The notes under the pieces were generated by a model. That model was not told the origin of the DNA. It did no database searches and worked only from the letters and a program-made list of their open reading frames with translations. A stretch of DNA of 64,000 nt from Bradyrhizobium sp. SZCCT0148 (GTDB lineage Bacteria > Pseudomonadota > Alphaproteobacteria > Rhizobiales > Xanthobacteraceae): positions 124,001 to 188,000 of the forward strand of contig NZ_JAFCKT010000009.1 in the NCBI RefSeq assembly GCF_018129985.1. Reading direction: 5' to 3'. Below, in pieces: positions 17,363 through 26,381 of this stretch; positions within the stretch are counted from its first letter, which is position 1, and every line of letters begins with the position of its first letter. The translations under genes were made by a program, and so were the position numbers.

Positions 17363-19033
17363 TTAGACTGTCAGTACGTGTACCAGACAGGGAGGCTTTT
17401 TGCCCCAATGTTCGTTGATGACGGACCGGACAGTGCGTCGCACCGACTCGCCCAAGGCATCGGCATCCCGGCGGCGCGCCTTCGGCAGACCCTCGATCGT
17501 GGAGACCACGGCATCGAAGACGAGGTCGTCAAAGGGCTCGCCCTCCCTGGTCTTTTCGGGAATGCCGACCAGATCGACCTCGGGATCGTCGGCCAGCTCG
17601 CCCTGCTCGGTCATGGCGATGGCGACGAAAGCGCAGCCGGAGAACGCCATGCGGCGGCGCTCGACCACCGCGCGGGATTTGGAATCTTCCAGGATCGTGC
17701 CGTCCTTGTAGAGACGACCGGAGGGCACCTCGCCGATGATGCCGGGATCGCCGGGGCCGAGCTTGACGAGGTCGCCGTTGCGAATGACCAGGACACGCGG
17801 AACGCCGGCGGCGCGCGCCAGCTTGGCGTGCTCATGCAGATGCAGGGCCTCGCCGTGGACGGGGATCAGGAGTTGCGGCCTGACCCAGGAGATCATGTCG
17901 CGCAGCTCGTCGCGGCGCGGATGGCCGGAGACGTGAACGAGATGATCGCGGTCGGTGATGACCTCGACGCCCTGGAGGACCAGATTGTTGATGATCGACC
18001 CGACGGCCTTCTCGTTACCGGGAATGGTGCGAGACGAGAAGATGACGCAGTCGCCGCGGTTCAATGTGATCTCGGGATGGTCGTCATTGGCAATACGCGC
18101 CAGCGCGGCACGGGCCTCGCCCTGGCTGCCGGTGCAGAGCGCCAGCACCTTGTCCTGCGGCAGATGGCCGTAGACGTCGGTCGAACGGAAGTTCTGGACG
18201 CCGTCGAAATAGCCGGTCTCGCGCGCAACCTGCGACACGCGCTCCATGGCGCGGCCGACCACGACGACCTCGCGATCGGCGGCCCGCGCCGCATCGGCAA
18301 CGGCCTTGAGGCGCGCGACGTTGGAGGCAAAGGTCGTGACCGCGACACGGCCCTTGGCGGCCTTCACCAAATTGGTTATCGTCCTGGCGACCTCGGCTTC
18401 CGAAGGCGAGCGGCCGTCGCGCACGGCGTTGGTGGAATCGCCGATCAGGGCGAGCACGCCCTCGTCGCCCAGCTGGCGCAGCCTTTTCTCGTCGGTCGGG
18501 CGGCCGATGATCGGGGTCGGGTCGATCTTCCAGTCGCCGGTGTGCAGCACGATGCCGGCTTCGGTGTGGATCGCCAGTGCATGCGACTCGGGAATCGAAT
18601 GCGCGACCGGAATGAACTCGACGTTGAACGGGCCGACATCGATGCGCCCGCCGGATGGCACCACCGTCACCGGGATCTTCGGGGCATTGCGCTCGGCCGC
18701 AAGCTTGGCCTCGAACAGCGCCGCGCTGAACTGCGTCGCATAGATCGGGCATCTCAGCTTCGGCCAGAGATCGATGATGGCGCCGAAATGATCCTCATGG
18801 GCGTGCGTCAGCACGAGGCCCATCAGGTTCTTGCGCTCCTTCTCCAGGAAGCTGATGTCGGGCATGATCAGGTCGATACCCGGCAGATGCTCTTCATCGC
18901 CGAAGGAGACGCCGAGATCGACCGCCATCCAGGCACGCTGCTGCCGGTTGCCGAGGCCGTAGATCGACAGGTTCATGCCGATCTCGCCGACGCCGCCGAG
19001 CGGCGCAAATACCAGTTCGTCAGGTTTCGCCAT
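17363..19033 (-). CDS. Ribonuclease J (metallo-beta-lactamase/beta-CASP family)
   Basis: 556 residues. It degrades and processes RNA by endonucleolytic and 5'-exonucleolytic cleavage. The zinc motif HAHEDH is at 77-82, followed by further metallo-beta-lactamase residues (VAHSIPESHALAI, HTGDWKIDPTP) and the beta-CASP domain; HVSGHPRRDEL and IPVHGE are the late RNase J motifs. ATG 19033 is preferred over the adjacent in-frame GTG; it shares one base with the birA stop (TGATG), so the two are translationally coupled. Length matches alphaproteobacterial RNase J. Confidence 0.94.
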   Translation of the reverse strand: MAKPDELVFAPLGGVGEIGMNLSIYGLGNRQQRAWMAVDLGVSFGDEEHLPGIDLIMPDISFLEKERKNLMGLVLTHAHEDHFGAIIDLWPKLRCPIYATQFSAALFEAKLAAERNAPKIPVTVVPSGGRIDVGPFNVEFIPVAHSIPESHALAIHTEAGIVLHTGDWKIDPTPIIGRPTDEKRLRQLGDEGVLALIGDSTNAVRDGRSPSEAEVARTITNLVKAAKGRVAVTTFASNVARLKAVADAARAADREVVVVGRAMERVSQVARETGYFDGVQNFRSTDVYGHLPQDKVLALCTGSQGEARAALARIANDDHPEITLNRGDCVIFSSRTIPGNEKAVGSIINNLVLQGVEVITDRDHLVHVSGHPRRDELRDMISWVRPQLLIPVHGEALHLHEHAKLARAAGVPRVLVIRNGDLVKLGPGDPGIIGEVPSGRLYKDGTILEDSKSRAVVERRRMAFSGCAFVAIAMTEQGELADDPEVDLVGIPEKTREGEPFDDLVFDAVVSTIEGLPKARRRDADALGESVRRTVRSVINEHWGKKPPCLVHVLTV

Positions 19034-19839
19034 CACGCAGCTCCTACGGAGGCGACTGGGCCAAAGAATACTTCGCCCGCGGCGACCGGCACCCGGCGGC
19101 CCTCCGCGGTGCGGACGATCAGGCAGCCGGTGTCGTCGATCGTATCAAAAATGCCGTCCAGCGTCGTCGCTCCCGTGTTGATCGCGACCCGCTCGCCGAG
19201 ACCGGCGGCGCGCTCCAGCCAGAGTTTTCGGATCTCGGCAAAGCCGCGTCCATTGTCCCAGATGCCCCGGAACTCGACCCAGGCGTCCGAGAGTGCCGAG
19301 AACAGCTCCTCCGCACTGATCTGGACGCCGAGTGCGGCCAGCGAGACCGCCGGCGTCGGCGTGCCCTCGGGCGCGCCCACGACATTGGTGCCGATGCCGA
19401 CAACGACGGCGAGACGGTCGCCGACGGCCTCCGCCTCCAGGCCAATGCCGACGAGCTTCTTGCCGTTCGCCAGCACGTCGTTGGGCCATTTCAAGGTGTA
19501 GCGAGGACGGCCATCACCGAGGCGCAGGGCGGCCTCGAGGCTCACCTTCTCGAGCGCGGCTTCTTCAGCAAGGCCGGCGGCAAAGCCGATGGTCGCGGCA
19601 ACGGCCGGCGTCACGTCCAGGACCTCAAGGAGGCTGGCGGCGAGATTGCCGCGCGGCGCGATCCAGGCGCGTTGACGGCGGCCACGGCCGGCCGTCTGCT
19701 CCGAGGTGACGAACCACATCGGGCCGCGCTCGCCGCGCCTCGCGTGCTCGATCGCCTCGGTATTCGTCGAGCCGGTCCGTTCGAAAGCTGCGAGCCTGTA
19801 GCCCGCCGACGATGCGCGAGGACCTAGCGCGAATGCCAT
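19033..19839 (-). CDS. birA: Biotin--[acetyl-CoA-carboxylase] ligase
   Basis: 268 residues, a monofunctional BirA without an N-terminal DNA-binding domain, so it ligates biotin but should not act as a repressor. Biotinyl-AMP loop GRGRRQRAW lies near 53-61, KWPNDVLANGKKLVGIGLE near 118-136 contains the catalytic lysine, and a short C-terminal SH3-like domain follows. It starts 2 bases after the nuoN stop and overlaps RNase J by one base. The nuoN-birA-RNase J order is widespread in alphaproteobacteria. Confidence 0.93.
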   Translation of the reverse strand: MAFALGPRASSAGYRLAAFERTGSTNTEAIEHARRGERGPMWFVTSEQTAGRGRRQRAWIAPRGNLAASLLEVLDVTPAVAATIGFAAGLAEEAALEKVSLEAALRLGDGRPRYTLKWPNDVLANGKKLVGIGLEAEAVGDRLAVVVGIGTNVVGAPEGTPTPAVSLAALGVQISAEELFSALSDAWVEFRGIWDNGRGFAEIRKLWLERAAGLGERVAINTGATTLDGIFDTIDDTGCLIVRTAEGRRVPVAAGEVFFGPVASVGAA

Positions 19840-19840
19840 C

Positions 19841-21277
19841 CTAGAACAGCGACTTTGCGGCGGCGGAGGCGACGCTCACCACGGGCCCCGCGAACAGCGC
19901 GAACAGGATGTTGAACATGCCGAACACCGCCAGCACCGTCTTCACCTCGACCCTGACGGGATCGACCTGACCGGCCGGCTCGTCGAAATACATCGTCTTG
20001 ACGATGGACAGGTAATAGTAGCAGCCGACCACGCTGGTCAGCACGCCGACGACGGCGAGCGTGAACAAATTCGCCTTGATGGCGGCGACGAAGACGTACC
20101 ATTTGGCGAAGAAGCCCGCGAGCGGCGGAATGCCCGCGAGAGAGAACAGCAGCATCGCGAACATAAAAGCGAGCAGTGGATTGGTGCGCGACAGGCCGGC
20201 AAAATCGCTGATCTGCTCGACCGCTTGGCCGTTGCGGCGCATCGCAAGGATGATCGAGAACGAGCCGAGCGTCATCGCGACATAGATCACGATGTACATC
20301 AGCACGCCCTGGGCGCCCTCGACCGTGCCGGAGGCAAGGCCGACCAGCGCGAAGCCCATGTGGCCGATCGAGGAATACGCCATCAGGCGCTTGATGTTGC
20401 TCTGGCCGATCGCGGCGAAGGAGCCGAGCGCCATCGAGGCGATCGACACGAACACCAGGATCTGCTGCCACTGCGAGACGATGCCCGGGAACGCCGTCAG
20501 CGTGACGCGGGTGAACACGGCGAGCGCTGCGACCTTCGGCGCCGAGGCGAAGAAGGCGGTGACCGGGGTCGGCGCGCCCTCGTAGACGTCAGGCGTCCAC
20601 ATGTGGAACGGCACCGCCGAGACCTTGAAGCAGAGGCCGACGAGCAGGAAGACCAGACCGAACATGAGGCCGACGTTCGAGACCGTCGCGACCGCCGCGA
20701 TGCCGGTGAAGCTGACCGTGCCGGTGAAGCCGTAGATCAGCGAGGCGCCGTACAGCAGCATGCCCGAGGACAGTGCGCCGAGCACGAAATACTTCAGGCC
20801 GGCTTCGGTCGACTTGGCGTTGTCGCGGTTCGACGCCGCCACGACGTAGAGCGCGAGCGACATCAGTTCGAGGCCGAGATAGAGCGAGATCAGGTCGCCG
20901 GCCGAGATCAGCACCATCATGCCGAGCGTCGAGAGCAGCACCAGGATGGCGTATTCGAAGATGCGGCGCGACGGGTCCGACAGGAACTCGGTCGACAGCA
21001 CCAGCGTCACCGCCGAGCCGATCAGGGCCAGGATCTTCATGAAGCGGGCGAAGTCGTCGACGATGAAGCTGCCGCCGAAGGTCACCTGCTTGCCCGCGGG
21101 CAGCATGTATTCGAGTACGCCGACCACGACCAGCAGCACGACCGCCAGCGAGGTGACGGCGCCGGTCGTCCCCTGCCCGCGATAGGCGCCCAGCATCAGC
21201 AGAGCCATGGCGCCGATCGCGAGTACGAGCTCGGGGAGCACCGGCGCCAGTTGGTAACCTGCAGTCACAAAATTCAT
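19841..21277 (-). CDS. nuoN: NADH-quinone oxidoreductase subunit N
   Basis: 478 residues, about 14 membrane helices, antiporter-like subunit of the complex I membrane arm. Visible hallmarks are LYLGLELMSLALYV with the conserved Glu near 130, the PFHMWTPDVYEGAPTPVTAF motif near 220-240, and KRLMAYSSIGHMGF near 300. Last of the nuo genes; the nuoM stop lies 23 bases upstream and birA follows almost directly. Confidence 0.96.
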   Translation of the reverse strand: MNFVTAGYQLAPVLPELVLAIGAMALLMLGAYRGQGTTGAVTSLAVVLLVVVGVLEYMLPAGKQVTFGGSFIVDDFARFMKILALIGSAVTLVLSTEFLSDPSRRIFEYAILVLLSTLGMMVLISAGDLISLYLGLELMSLALYVVAASNRDNAKSTEAGLKYFVLGALSSGMLLYGASLIYGFTGTVSFTGIAAVATVSNVGLMFGLVFLLVGLCFKVSAVPFHMWTPDVYEGAPTPVTAFFASAPKVAALAVFTRVTLTAFPGIVSQWQQILVFVSIASMALGSFAAIGQSNIKRLMAYSSIGHMGFALVGLASGTVEGAQGVLMYIVIYVAMTLGSFSIILAMRRNGQAVEQISDFAGLSRTNPLLAFMFAMLLFSLAGIPPLAGFFAKWYVFVAAIKANLFTLAVVGVLTSVVGCYYYLSIVKTMYFDEPAGQVDPVRVEVKTVLAVFGMFNILFALFAGPVVSVASAAAKSLF

Positions 21278-21299
21278 GGCGATATCCTGACCTGCCCGA

Positions 21300-22808
21300 T
21301 CACTGGAGCAGTGCGGCGGCCTTCACGGCCGTCACAGCGGTGTTGTAGTTGTTGACGAGTTGCTGAACCGAGGCGGCCGACATGTCGAGCACCGGCTTCG
21401 GATAGACGCCGAACAGGATGGTCAGCGCGATCATCGGGAACAGCGTCAGGCACTCCCGGAAGGTGAGATCCTTCATGCTCGCCAGCGACGGCTTGACCAG
21501 CGCTCCGAACACGACCTTGCGGTAGAGCCACAGCGCGTAGGCCGCCGAGAGGATCACGCCGAAGGTGGCGAAGAACGCGGTCGGGATCGAGACCTTGAAG
21601 GTGCCGAGCAGCGTCATGAACTCGCCGACGAAGCCCGAGGTACCGGGCAGACCGACATTGGCCATGGTGAAGACCATGAAGGTCAGCGCGTAGAGCGGCA
21701 TCCGGTTGACGAGGCCGCCATAGGCCGCGATCTCGCGGGTGTGCAGGCGGTCGTAGACGACGCCGACGCAGAGGAACAGCGCGCCGGAGACGATGCCGTG
21801 CGAGATCATCTGGAACACGCCGCCGGCGACGCCCTGCATGGTGCCGGCGAAGATGCCCATGGTGACGAAGCCCATATGCGCAACCGACGAGTACGCGATC
21901 AGCTTCTTCATGTCCTCCTGCATCAGCGCCACCAGCGAGGTGTAGACGATGGCGATGGCCGAGAGCGTGAACATCAGCGGCGCGAAGTCGTGCGAGGCCA
22001 GCGGGAACATCGGCAGCGAGAAGCGCAGGAAGCCGTAGCCACCCATCTTCAGCATGATCGCGGCCAGGACCACCGAGCCCGCCGTCGGCGCCTCGACATG
22101 CGCGTCGGGCAACCAGGTGTGCACCGGCCACATCGGCATCTTCACCGCGAACGAGGCGAAGAAGGCCAGCCACGCCCAGGTCTGCAAGTTGCGCGGCACG
22201 GCGGTGTGCATCAGCGTCGGGATGTCGGTGGTGCCGCCGTTCCAGTACAGCGCCATGATGGCGAGCAGCATCAGGACCGAGCCGAGCAGCGTGTAGAGGA
22301 AGAACTTGAACGACGCGTAGACCCGGCGCGGACCGCCCCAGACGCCGATGATCAGGAACATCGGGATCAGGCCGCCCTCGAAGAACAGATAGAACAGCAC
22401 CAGATCGAGCGCCGAGAAGGTGCCGATCATCAGCGTTTCCAGGATCAGGAACGCCATCATGTATTCGCGGACGCGTCTGGTGATCGCCTTCCAGCTCGCG
22501 ATGATGCAGAACGGCATCACGGCGGTGGTGAGGATCACCAGCGGCAGCGAAATGCCGTCGACGCCCATGTGGTAGGTGATGCCGGTGGCGAGCCAGTTCG
22601 CCTTCTCGACGAACTGGAAGTCCGGATTGCCGGCGTCGAAGCGCATGACCAGGATCACCGACACCGCGAAGGTGATCAGCGTGGTCCAGAGTGCGATCCA
22701 GCGCGAATTGCGCTGGGCGGCCTCGTCATCGCCGCGGCTGAGATAGACGATCAGCGCGCCGACCAGCGGCAGGAACGTCGTGACCGATAGGATGGGCCAG
22801 GTGATCAT
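21300..22808 (-). CDS. nuoM: NADH-quinone oxidoreductase subunit M
   Basis: 502 residues, about 14 helices, antiporter-like subunit. Signature segments are FYLFFEGGLIPMFLIIGVWGG (conserved Glu in helix 5), the helix 7 lysine region near MPMWPVHTWLPDAHVEAPTA, and KKLIAYSSVAHMGF. The ATG at 22808 directly abuts the nuoL stop at 22809. Part of the proton-pumping arm of complex I in the inner membrane. Confidence 0.96.
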   Translation of the reverse strand: MITWPILSVTTFLPLVGALIVYLSRGDDEAAQRNSRWIALWTTLITFAVSVILVMRFDAGNPDFQFVEKANWLATGITYHMGVDGISLPLVILTTAVMPFCIIASWKAITRRVREYMMAFLILETLMIGTFSALDLVLFYLFFEGGLIPMFLIIGVWGGPRRVYASFKFFLYTLLGSVLMLLAIMALYWNGGTTDIPTLMHTAVPRNLQTWAWLAFFASFAVKMPMWPVHTWLPDAHVEAPTAGSVVLAAIMLKMGGYGFLRFSLPMFPLASHDFAPLMFTLSAIAIVYTSLVALMQEDMKKLIAYSSVAHMGFVTMGIFAGTMQGVAGGVFQMISHGIVSGALFLCVGVVYDRLHTREIAAYGGLVNRMPLYALTFMVFTMANVGLPGTSGFVGEFMTLLGTFKVSIPTAFFATFGVILSAAYALWLYRKVVFGALVKPSLASMKDLTFRECLTLFPMIALTILFGVYPKPVLDMSAASVQQLVNNYNTAVTAVKAAALLQ

Positions 22809-24917
22809 TTACTGGCCTCCAAAGCCGAACATGAACCAGGTGATCAGGCCGGCGGCACCGATCAGCATGGCGAATGCGTAGTGATAGAGATAGCCGGTCT
22901 GGATCTTCACGACGTTGCGGGTGACGTCCAGAACGCGGGCCGAGACGCCGTCGGGACCGAGCCCGTCGATGATGAAGCCGTCGCCCTTCTTCCAGAGCTG
23001 ATAGCCGATCCACTTCGCCGGACGGACGAAGATGATGTCGTAGAGCTCGTCGAAGTACCACTTGTTGAGCAGGAACTTGTAGAGCATCGGCTGCGTGTTC
23101 GCGAGTTCGACCGGCAGATAGGGCCGGCGGATGTAAAACAGATACGACACCAGGAAGCCCAGCACCATCATCACGGTCGGCAGGAAGGCGATGTGCTCGG
23201 GGATATGGTGCATGTCCTCGATGATGTGCGGATTCATCTTCAGGGACTCGCGGAAGAACTCCTCGACGCCGTGATGTCCGGTGAAGACCTCCTTGAAGGG
23301 GAAGCCGGCGAGGATCGAGCCGACCGCAAGCACGCCGATCGGGATCAGCATCCAGATCGGGGCTTCATGCGCGGCCTCATAGTGATGCTCGTCATGCGGC
23401 TCGCCGTGGAAAGTCTTGAAGATCAGGCGCCAGGAGTAGAACGAGGTCAGGCCGGCGGCCACGATCGTCATCAGGAAGCCGTAGGCCGCGAACGGATTGT
23501 GCGAGGCATAGGCCGCTTCGATGATCGCGTCCTTGGAGAAGTAGCCTGCCGTGAGCGGGAAACCCGTCAGCGCCAGGGTGCCGACCACCATCACCGCGTA
23601 GGTGTAGGGGATCTTCTTCCAGAGGCCGCCCATGTTGCGGATGTCCTGCTCATGGTGCATCGCGTAGATCACCGAGCCGCTGCCCAAGAACAGCAGCGCC
23701 TTGAAGAAGGCGTGCGTGAACAGGTGGAACATGCCGACCGAATAGGCCCCCGCCCCCATCGCCACGAACATGTAGCCGAGCTGCGAACAGGTCGAATAGG
23801 CGACGATGCGCTTGATGTCGTTCTGCACGAGGCCGATCGTCGCCGCGAAGAACGCGGTGGTCGCGCCGAAGAACATCACGACAGCCTGCGCGTTCGGGGC
23901 AAGTTCGAACAGCGGCGACAGGCGCGCCACCATGAAGACGCCGGCGGTGACCATGGTCGCGGCGTGGATCAGCGCCGACACGGGCGTCGGGCCTTCCATC
24001 GCGTCCGGCAACCAGGTGTGCAGCAGGAACTGCGCCGACTTGCCCATCGCGCCCATGAACAGCAGCAGGCAGGTCAAGGTCAACGCGTCGGCGTGCCAGC
24101 CGAGGAAGTCGATGGTCTTGCCGGTCAGGCCGGGCGCAGCGTGGAAGATCGTCTCGAAATCGGTCGAGCCGGCCAGCAGGAAGATCGCGAAGATGCCGAG
24201 CGCAAAACCGAAGTCGCCGACGCGGTTGACCACGAAGGCCTTGATCGCAGCCGCGTTCGCCGAGGGCTTCTGATACCAGAAGCCGATCAGCAGGTAGCTG
24301 GCCAGACCCACGCCCTCCCAGCCGAAGAACAGCTGCACGAGGTTGTCGGCGGTCACCAGCATCAGCATGGCGAAGGTGAACAGGCTCAGATAGCCGAAGA
24401 AGCGCGGCCGGTTCGGATCCTCGTCCATGTAGCCGATGGAATAGAGGTGCACGAGCGAGGACACAGTCGTCACCACGACCAGCATCACGGCGGTGAGCGT
24501 GTCGACGCGCAGCGTCCAGTAGACCTGGAGGTCGCCGGACACGATCCACGGCAGCAGCGGAATCCTGATGTCGTGGTGCATGAAGCCGACGTCGACCAGG
24601 GTCATCCAGGACAGCGCAGCCGACACGAACAGCAGCGCCGTGGTGATCAGCTCGGCGCCGCGCGAGCCCGCCGCCGGCGGCTCGACCGGACCATGGCCGT
24701 GATCGTCGTGACCACCGGCGTCGTCGTGATGGCTCTCGTGGATGACGGAGGCATCCTGATTGATCGTGTCGGACGCATGGGCGTGCGCGCCATGACCGTG
24801 GTCGCCGTGATGATCGAGCTCGTCGCCCGAGGGGTTGCGGGCATGCGCGCCGAACAGCGCGATCAGCCCGGCCAGAACGGCGCCCAGCAGAGGCAGAAAA
24901 ACGATTGCCTGAACCAT
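22809..24917 (-). CDS. nuoL: NADH-quinone oxidoreductase subunit L, with His-rich insert
   Basis: 702 residues, the distal antiporter-like subunit of complex I. Family landmarks are LFFGWEGVGLASYLLIGFWY, LLHTWLPDAMEGPTPVSALI and KRIVAYSTCSQLGYM, then the C-terminal lateral helix region. Residues about 28-82, between membrane helix 1 and helix 2, form an unusual low-complexity insert with about 13 histidines, such as DHHGDHGHGAHAH and HESHHDDAGGHDDHGHG. The usual E. coli protein is about 613 residues, so this insert explains part of the extra length. The insert may bind metal or be a flexible loop; its role is unknown. Confidence 0.95.
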   Translation of the reverse strand: MVQAIVFLPLLGAVLAGLIALFGAHARNPSGDELDHHGDHGHGAHAHASDTINQDASVIHESHHDDAGGHDDHGHGPVEPPAAGSRGAELITTALLFVSAALSWMTLVDVGFMHHDIRIPLLPWIVSGDLQVYWTLRVDTLTAVMLVVVTTVSSLVHLYSIGYMDEDPNRPRFFGYLSLFTFAMLMLVTADNLVQLFFGWEGVGLASYLLIGFWYQKPSANAAAIKAFVVNRVGDFGFALGIFAIFLLAGSTDFETIFHAAPGLTGKTIDFLGWHADALTLTCLLLFMGAMGKSAQFLLHTWLPDAMEGPTPVSALIHAATMVTAGVFMVARLSPLFELAPNAQAVVMFFGATTAFFAATIGLVQNDIKRIVAYSTCSQLGYMFVAMGAGAYSVGMFHLFTHAFFKALLFLGSGSVIYAMHHEQDIRNMGGLWKKIPYTYAVMVVGTLALTGFPLTAGYFSKDAIIEAAYASHNPFAAYGFLMTIVAAGLTSFYSWRLIFKTFHGEPHDEHHYEAAHEAPIWMLIPIGVLAVGSILAGFPFKEVFTGHHGVEEFFRESLKMNPHIIEDMHHIPEHIAFLPTVMMVLGFLVSYLFYIRRPYLPVELANTQPMLYKFLLNKWYFDELYDIIFVRPAKWIGYQLWKKGDGFIIDGLGPDGVSARVLDVTRNVVKIQTGYLYHYAFAMLIGAAGLITWFMFGFGGQ

Positions 24918-24925
24918 TTGAGAGC

Positions 24926-25234
24926 TCAGCCCTTCATCAGATTGACGTCCTCAACCGCGATCGAGCCGCGGTTGCGGAAATAGACCACCAGGATGGCGAG
25001 ACCGATCGCGGCTTCGGCAGCCGCGACAGTGAGCACCAGAAGCGCGAAGACCTGGCCGACGATGTCGCCGAGGAAGGTCGAGAATGCCACGAGGTTGATG
25101 TTGACCGAGAGCAGGATCAGCTCGATCGACATCAGGATGACGATGATGTTCTTGCGGTTCAGGAAGATGCCGAGGATGCCGAGCGTGAACAGGATCGCGC
25201 CGACTGCCAGATAGTGCCCAAGCCCGATCGTCAT
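24926..25234 (-). CDS. nuoK: NADH-quinone oxidoreductase subunit K
   Basis: 102 residues, three membrane helices, the standard NuoK size. The helix 2 Glu lies in VILMSIELILLSVNINLV and the helix 3 Glu in VAAAEAAIGLAILV, both conserved for proton translocation. Start ATG 25234 (MTIGLGHYLAVG) is preferred over an in-frame GTG at 25243; it overlaps the nuoJ stop by 4 bases. Confidence 0.96.
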   Translation of the reverse strand: MTIGLGHYLAVGAILFTLGILGIFLNRKNIIVILMSIELILLSVNINLVAFSTFLGDIVGQVFALLVLTVAAAEAAIGLAILVVYFRNRGSIAVEDVNLMKG

Positions 25235-25869
25235 TTCACCCACTCCGCAGCGTCAGAGTCCTGGAGCCCCTGCCCCGGCGCCACCTTGCGCATCGCCATC
25301 GCCATGTCAGGCGTGCGCGCGTTCTGAACGTTGATGTCCTGCCGCTTCACGCTCGCCTTGTGGCGCAGCGTCAGCACGATGGCGCCGATCATGGCCACCA
25401 GAAGCACCATGCCCGAGAGCTGGAAGTAGTGGATGTACTTCGTATAGAGCACGAGGCCGAGCGCCTCGGTATTCGAGACGTTGGTCGGAATCGGTGCCGT
25501 GATGGTCTTGCTCACGGTCGGGTTGATGATCCAGGCGCCGACGGTCAGCAGCAATTCGAACAGGAAGATGCCGCCGATCACCAAGCCCACCGGCAGGTAC
25601 TGGATGAAGCCCTCGCGCAGCTCGACGAAATCCACGTCGAGCATCATGATCACGAACAGGAACAGGACCGCGACCGCGCCGACATAGACGACGATCAGCA
25701 TCATGCCGAGGAATTCGGCGCCCATCAGCACGAACAGGCCGGAGGCGTTGACGAACGCCAGGATCAGGTACAGCACGGAGTGCACGGGATTGCGCGAGAC
25801 AATCACCATCACGGCCGAGGCGACGCAGACGCCGGCGAAGATATAGAAGAACAGCGCGGGAAGGATCAT
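25231..25869 (-). CDS. nuoJ: NADH-quinone oxidoreductase subunit J
   Basis: 212 residues, five membrane helices, with YLILAFVNASGLFVLMGAEF and MLIVVYVGAVAVLFLFVIMM as family landmarks (the pi-bulge helix 3 region of NuoJ). The hydrophilic C-terminal tail is about 40 residues. The nuoI stop lies 9 bases upstream. Confidence 0.95.
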   Translation of the reverse strand: MILPALFFYIFAGVCVASAVMVIVSRNPVHSVLYLILAFVNASGLFVLMGAEFLGMMLIVVYVGAVAVLFLFVIMMLDVDFVELREGFIQYLPVGLVIGGIFLFELLLTVGAWIINPTVSKTITAPIPTNVSNTEALGLVLYTKYIHYFQLSGMVLLVAMIGAIVLTLRHKASVKRQDINVQNARTPDMAMAMRKVAPGQGLQDSDAAEWVK

Positions 25870-25878
25870 GCCCTCACC

Positions 25879-26373
25879 TCACCGGTACGGCGCGTCGAGC
25901 TCGATCGCTTTCGCGATCTCGCGTTCCCAGCGGTCGCCGTTGGCGAGCAGCTTGGCCTTGTCATAGAACAGTTCCTCGCGGGTCTCGGTCGCGAACTCGA
26001 AGTTCGGACCCTCGACGATGGCGTCCACAGGACAGGCCTCCTGGCAGAGGCCGCAATAGATGCACTTCACCATGTCGATGTCGTAGCGCACGGTGCGGCG
26101 GGTGCCGTCGTTGCGGCGCGGGCCGGCCTCGATGGTGATGGCCTGCGCCGGGCAGACGGCTTCGCAGAGCTTGCAGGCAATGCAGCGCTCTTCGCCGTTC
26201 GGATAGCGGCGCAGCGCGTGCTCGCCGCGGAAGCGCGGCGAGATCGGGCCCTTCTCGAACGGATAGTTCAGCGTCGGCTTCGGCTGGAAGAAATAGCGCA
26301 TGGCGAGGAAGAACGCCGAGACGAATTCCGACAGCAGAAGCGAGCGTGCAGTGGCGTTGACGTTGATACCCAT
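25879..26373 (-). CDS. nuoI: NADH-quinone oxidoreductase subunit I (two 4Fe-4S clusters)
   Basis: 164 residues from the ATG at 26373 (MGINVNATARSLLL); the frame is open further upstream but that part lies inside nuoH. Two ferredoxin motifs supply clusters N6a and N6b: CIACKLCEAVCP (Cys 64, 67, 70, 74) and CIYCGLCQEACP (Cys 104, 107, 110, 114). It carries electrons in the peripheral arm towards NuoB. Located 8 bases after nuoH. Confidence 0.96.
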   Translation of the reverse strand: MGINVNATARSLLLSEFVSAFFLAMRYFFQPKPTLNYPFEKGPISPRFRGEHALRRYPNGEERCIACKLCEAVCPAQAITIEAGPRRNDGTRRTVRYDIDMVKCIYCGLCQEACPVDAIVEGPNFEFATETREELFYDKAKLLANGDRWEREIAKAIELDAPYR

Positions 26374-26381
26374 GACGGCCC

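Noticed and set aside
17378..19501. 707-codon antisense frame opposite RNase J and birA
   Set aside because: Shadow of the two conserved genes; no supporting start or domain.
22881..24983. 700-codon antisense frame opposite nuoL
   Set aside because: Same shadow effect; Arg/Asp/His-rich with no hydrophobic core or family match.
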